Part shown: piece by piece, positions 20,500 to 23,148 of the stretch
How positions within the stretch are numbered: position 1 is the stretch's first letter
Layout: each line of letters starts with the position of its first letter
From: Proteromonas lacertae
Taxonomy: Eukaryota > Sar > Bigyra > Opalinata > Proteromonadidae
Direction of reading: 5' to 3'
DNA: 23,148 nucleotides
NCBI GenBank assembly: GCA_002245135.1
Contig: NGBS01000459.1
Coordinates: forward strand, 1 to 23,148
The notes under the pieces: generated by a model
The model's database searches: none
Told to the model about the DNA's origin: nothing
The model's input: the letters and a program-made list of their open reading frames with translations, nothing else
Translations under genes and position numbers: made by a program

Positions 20500-21140
20500 C
20501 TAATTTTTCTTCTTTCTTCTCTTAGCTATTTTCTCTCTCATTATTTCACCTTGTTTCTTCAAAATCTTCTTAATTGTATGTTTACTTGCTGTATTAGTTT
20601 CATCTACTTTAGTTTCTGTTTCTTTCTTCAATTGATTTTTACTCTTTTTATTACCAAATGCAGTAATTAAGTCTTGCCTCTTTTCTAAATAAGATCGTTC
20701 TTTTTCTGTTTCTTTAATTTCAGATATGTAGTGTTTTACTGTTGATTCTAAACTATATACTCTATCAATCTTTGTAACATCTAAATTATTGTTTGAAGAA
20801 TCAAAAATTCCAAAATATATACTACAATAACAATAATAATGTAATCTATACTTTTGAGATGAATTAGAAAAATTTGAATCATAATTATTGCCTTGATATA
20901 AAATCATTGGTGTTTCTGCAACTAGTTTTCTCTCATTTGACCTTTTTTTGATAATTTCTTATATTCATTAAGAAAAATATTATATAATATAAATAGACAT
21001 AAAAGATATTCATATGACTGGAATTTTATATGATCTTCTCCTTGATTTGACAGAATTGATGAAGTTGGTGGACCTCCAGGAAAGGAAACTAATAGATTAT
21101 AGAAAATATAATACAACAAATGGCGGTTGTACATCAGCAT
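20500..21140 (-). CDS. RPA49: RNA polymerase I subunit RPA49/POLR1E-like, short form
   Basis: Homologue of the Pol I subunit A49 (PAF53), which pairs with A34.5/PAF49 through its N-terminal half and aids initiation and elongation in the nucleolus. Exon 1 (21140-21010) holds LVSFPGGPPTSS and HIKFQSYE; exon 2 holds SNERKLVAETPMILYQGNNY, then YFGIFDSSNNNLDV. These line up with human LVQF, FTLYEN, NQRILAAETDRLSYVGNNF and HFVGILNKTSGQMEV from memory. RQDLITAFGNKKSKNQL matches the family's 'AFGTkKaKka' motif. The frame then ends in a lysine/arginine tail (AKRRKKKN, TAG), giving about 195 residues against roughly 415 in human and yeast. The C-terminal tandem winged-helix region is absent. A U12-like intron separates the exons; the join needs one base corrected beside a run of seven A. 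The exact start is uncertain. Confidence 0.8.
20958..21009 (-). other. Probable U12-type AT-AG intron, 52 nt, in RPA49
   Basis: On the minus strand the donor is ATATCTTTTA, TTTCTTAATG is the branch-like motif nine bases before the AAG end. Removing it brings FQSYE next to the KRSNERKLVAET block, as in human FTLYEN...NQRILAAET. The frame is off by one base, next to an A7 run. A GT-AG reading (GTCATA donor, AAAAAAAG end) would also keep the frame. Confidence 0.5.
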
Positions 21141-21262
21141 TAAGTTTATGGCAAGTTATATGACATTTCATTTTTGATCAAGCTTTTTGTTTGACTATTT
21201 TTTTAAATATTTGAAAGTTTTAAAGGAATTAGTGAATATTTACTCCGATCAAATATTTCTTA
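21141..21262. promoter_or_regulatory. Divergent intergenic region between RPA49 and CLASP-like genes
   Basis: 122 bases separate the two divergent starts and must hold both promoters. Seen: a T-rich tract (TATTTTTTTAAATATTTG) and two copies of GATCAA. No motif I can name with confidence. Confidence 0.4.
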
Positions 21263-22299
21263 ATGTCTAGTAGTGAAATAAAAGCCAAATTAGATAGTAT
21301 AATCACCGATTTAAATCCTTCAAAGAATGGGATAAGAACGAGAAAGCTTTAAATGAGATAATTGTATTTATTAATACATTATAATTGAAATAGAAAATAT
21401 TTAATGAATCAAATGAAGGAAATGTAGAATTTACAGAATATAGCTATTAAAACGAAAGAGCTAATATGCAAAGCTATTAAGAATTTAAGATCAAAATTGT
21501 GTATAAGTGCATGCAATTGTATCACAACTATGTCAAAAGTCTTAAAATCAAATTTTAACTGTTGTTCAGATTATTATTTTCAAATATTAATGAATAACAC
21601 AAATAATGGTGTGTCTGTGATAGCAAATTCATGTCTAAATACATTACAATCCATAATATCATCAACAGAAATTGGTTATTCAAAGCTTTTGTTAATCATT
21701 TATAACTCTTCAAAATCTAAAAATTACTTTACTCGATTATCAGGTGCAAAATGTTTTCATTTAGCAATTACAAATTGGATAAATTTCGGCCATGAAAACC
21801 ACTTTCAAGAATATTCAACCTATTTAGTTTCATGCTTAAATGATTCAAATCAAATGTGTAGAAATGAAGGAATAGAATGTTATAATTCTCTGTTGAAATT
21901 ATTCCCAAATAAAATGAATGCAATATATGATAAATGTAATAGAATGATACAAAAGAAAATCAATACTTTTGATAAACATTGTGTATTAGATAACAATAAC
22001 CAACAGAAAATAAATCTAAGCTTACAAAAATAGATAAACCAAAAGTAATTTCAAAAAATGCTATTATAAAGCCAATAATCAAGAAAGAAGAAATAGTTGA
22101 GATGAAAAAGGATGTGGAAACAACAAATCAAAAATCATCTTTTGCTATAGGAAAGAAATTGTTCAAGAATTTAAAAACATTAGGAAAGGCAAAGAGAATG
22201 AATTTATCTAAAGCAAGTGATCTCAATAAGAGGAAGAAGATAAATGAGAATGAAAATAAAAGTAAAAGAATTTGTTTATCAGATATAACAAATAAATAA
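21263..22299 (+). CDS. CLASP-like TOG (CLASP_N) domain protein with basic tail
   Basis: Likely microtubule-associated protein. Family knowledge: CLASP TOG domains bind tubulin and favour rescue. ATG 21263 opens MSSSEIKAKLDSIITDLN, then FKEWDKNEKALNEII, equivalent to the 'dWekRekAL..i' first helix of CLASP_N. After a 30-nt intron, NLRSKLCISACNCITTMSKV is the 'LRS.v.keA...l..l' helix, SVIANSCLNTLQSIISS the next HEAT repeat, and NEGIECYNSLLKLFPNKMNA the typical 'R..A...yw.f...fP..a..l' last helix. A lysine-rich tail (RMNLSKASDLNKRKKINENE) ends at 22299. At about 330 residues with one TOG domain it is far smaller than animal CLASP. Frame slips near 21317, 21444 and 22015. Alternative: a TOGARAM/crescerin fragment. 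Confidence 0.68.
21364..21393 (+). other. GT-AG intron, 30 nt (CLASP-like gene)
   Basis: GTATTT donor, GAAATAG end, phase 0. Joins KALNEII to KIFNESNEGNVEF, replacing an otherwise early stop. Confidence 0.75.
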
Positions 22300-22460
22300 T
22301 CCATTATTTTATTGTTTTTATTTGATTATTACATTAGCATAAAAGAAGATGAAGAATTAACAAACAAATATTTTTCAAATCTATTTTGAATAAGCTTGTA
22401 ACTCACTTCAAGCCATTTGTGTTATAACACTAATTTTTTAGAACTGCATTGTTATATAAG

Positions 22461-23148
22461 ATGAAAATAAATTCAGTTTTTATACTACTTATCCTTTCAT
22501 CCCTGTCTTCATACGCATTAGGTTTTAAAATCAATCAAAAATTGATTTGTGATGGAAGTAGAAGATTTAGAGCAGATACAAAGCTCAAGTCCTGTATAAA
22601 GGTTGGTTATATTAATAATTATTACGCATTGTATGTTAATCAATACAACTCAATAAAACAAAACTTTCTTCAAATTCAACAGAATTATATTTTTCTATAT
22701 ATCCTCTACTTCCTGATGGTTTAAATTTAAATGCAAAAACAGGTGAAATTAGTGGTACTCCAACAGTAGAACAATCTCTTCAAAATTATGTTGTTACTGT
22801 TAGATATTTCTTCTCAAAACCAACTAACTTCTTTGTATCAATTTCAATAGATAATAGGAACAAAAGATCTCTTGAAAATGAAGAAATATTCTTAACATCA
22901 GAAAAACACTTCAAACCATGCATACACTATAAACAGAGAGTTATGAATTTTTCATAGGTTTTGAAGATTCAACAGATGAAGCGTTTTGGTTAAATCCGGA
23001 AGAAGATGCTGAATTAGTTTACTCATTTGGTGAATCTAACAACAATCTACCCTCTACTATAACAATTGATGAAGAAACAGGTAAAATAAGTGGAATTGCT
23101 CCATTAGGTTCAAACGGAACATACACTGTATCAATAGTTGTACAATTG
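22461..23148 (+). CDS. Secreted or membrane protein with putative-Ig (He_PIG) repeats, 3' partial
   Basis: ATG 22461 opens a signal peptide (MKINSVFILLILSSLSSYALG). The ectodomain then shows PLLPDGLNLNAKTGEISGTP, the hallmark of He_PIG/cadherin-like putative Ig domains ('LP.GL.ln..tG.isGTP'), followed by the strand NYVVTVRYFF. A second copy near the window end reads NLPSTITIDEETGKISGIAP and NGTYTVSIVVQL. Such domains are extracellular beta-sandwiches, often in adhesion proteins; no partner is known here. The cysteines in KLICDGSRR and KSCIKV may form a small N-terminal disulfide module. Frame slips occur near 22655 and 22935. The gene runs off the window, so total length, repeat number and any membrane anchor are unknown. 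Confidence 0.7.

Larger units (their letters stand above)
16480..23148. other. Zone of frequent frame slips (3' end of window)
   Basis: Slips near 16485, 17368, 17600, 17668, 17788, 17960, 18078, 18175, 18315 and 18680 in gene 2, and then in all four unrelated genes to the right (for example 20025, 20205, 20940, 21317, 21444, 22015, 22655, 22935). Confidence 0.75.

Noticed and set aside
21085-21110. A 26-nt GT-AG intron near the start of RPA49
   Set aside because: Boundaries look right but removal breaks the frame leading into the conserved FPGG block.
1-23148. Transposons, LTR or virus-like elements, CRISPR arrays, tRNA or rRNA genes
   Set aside because: No terminal repeats, polymerase, integrase or capsid motifs and no RNA-gene consensus blocks were seen on either strand.

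Overview
The window is AT-rich nuclear DNA from a gene-dense, probably single-celled eukaryote. The evidence is protein families found only in eukaryotes (GABA-B-type class C receptors, an RNA polymerase I subunit, a CLASP-like TOG protein), many very short introns, and gaps of only about 120-280 bases between genes. TAA and TAG end the genes I could follow to a stop, and the long intact frames fit the standard code. I cannot name the lineage from sequence alone.

Layout: two head-to-tail receptor genes fill 1-18979. Gene 1 (1-6486, start outside the window) encodes at least four and a half tandem type-1 periplasmic-binding-protein (PBP) domains of the UrtA/AmiC kind, a GABA-B-like seven-helix domain and a cytoplasmic tail. 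Gene 2 (6766-18979) is a complete giant relative: signal peptide, nine PBP domains in a row, seven helices and a serine-rich tail, roughly 3,900 residues in all. Downstream lie a PPR-like, probably mitochondrial protein (19136-20342, +), a short RPA49/POLR1E-like Pol I subunit (20500-21140, -), a CLASP-like TOG protein (21263-22299, +) and the start of a secreted protein with putative-Ig (He_PIG) repeats (22461 to the end, +).

Splicing is the second theme. Most introns are GT-AG, 28-56 nt long, with GTATAT-like donors and TAG acceptors. Four others look like minor-spliceosome (U12-type) introns: donor ATATC(C/T)TTT, a CTTAAT branch-like motif near the 3' end, and AC (three) or AG (one) at the end. 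Two of them sit at positions that seem to correspond to ordinary GT-AG introns in the neighbouring paralogue, which suggests that intron type has switched between the two genes.

Reading quality is uneven. From about 1560 to 16480 the frames are almost clean. In 1-1560 and 16480-23148 many single-base frame slips break otherwise conserved reading, often at short homopolymers and in several unrelated genes. I read these mainly as consensus errors rather than gene decay, so the CDS spans below are gene extents with introns and slips inside them.
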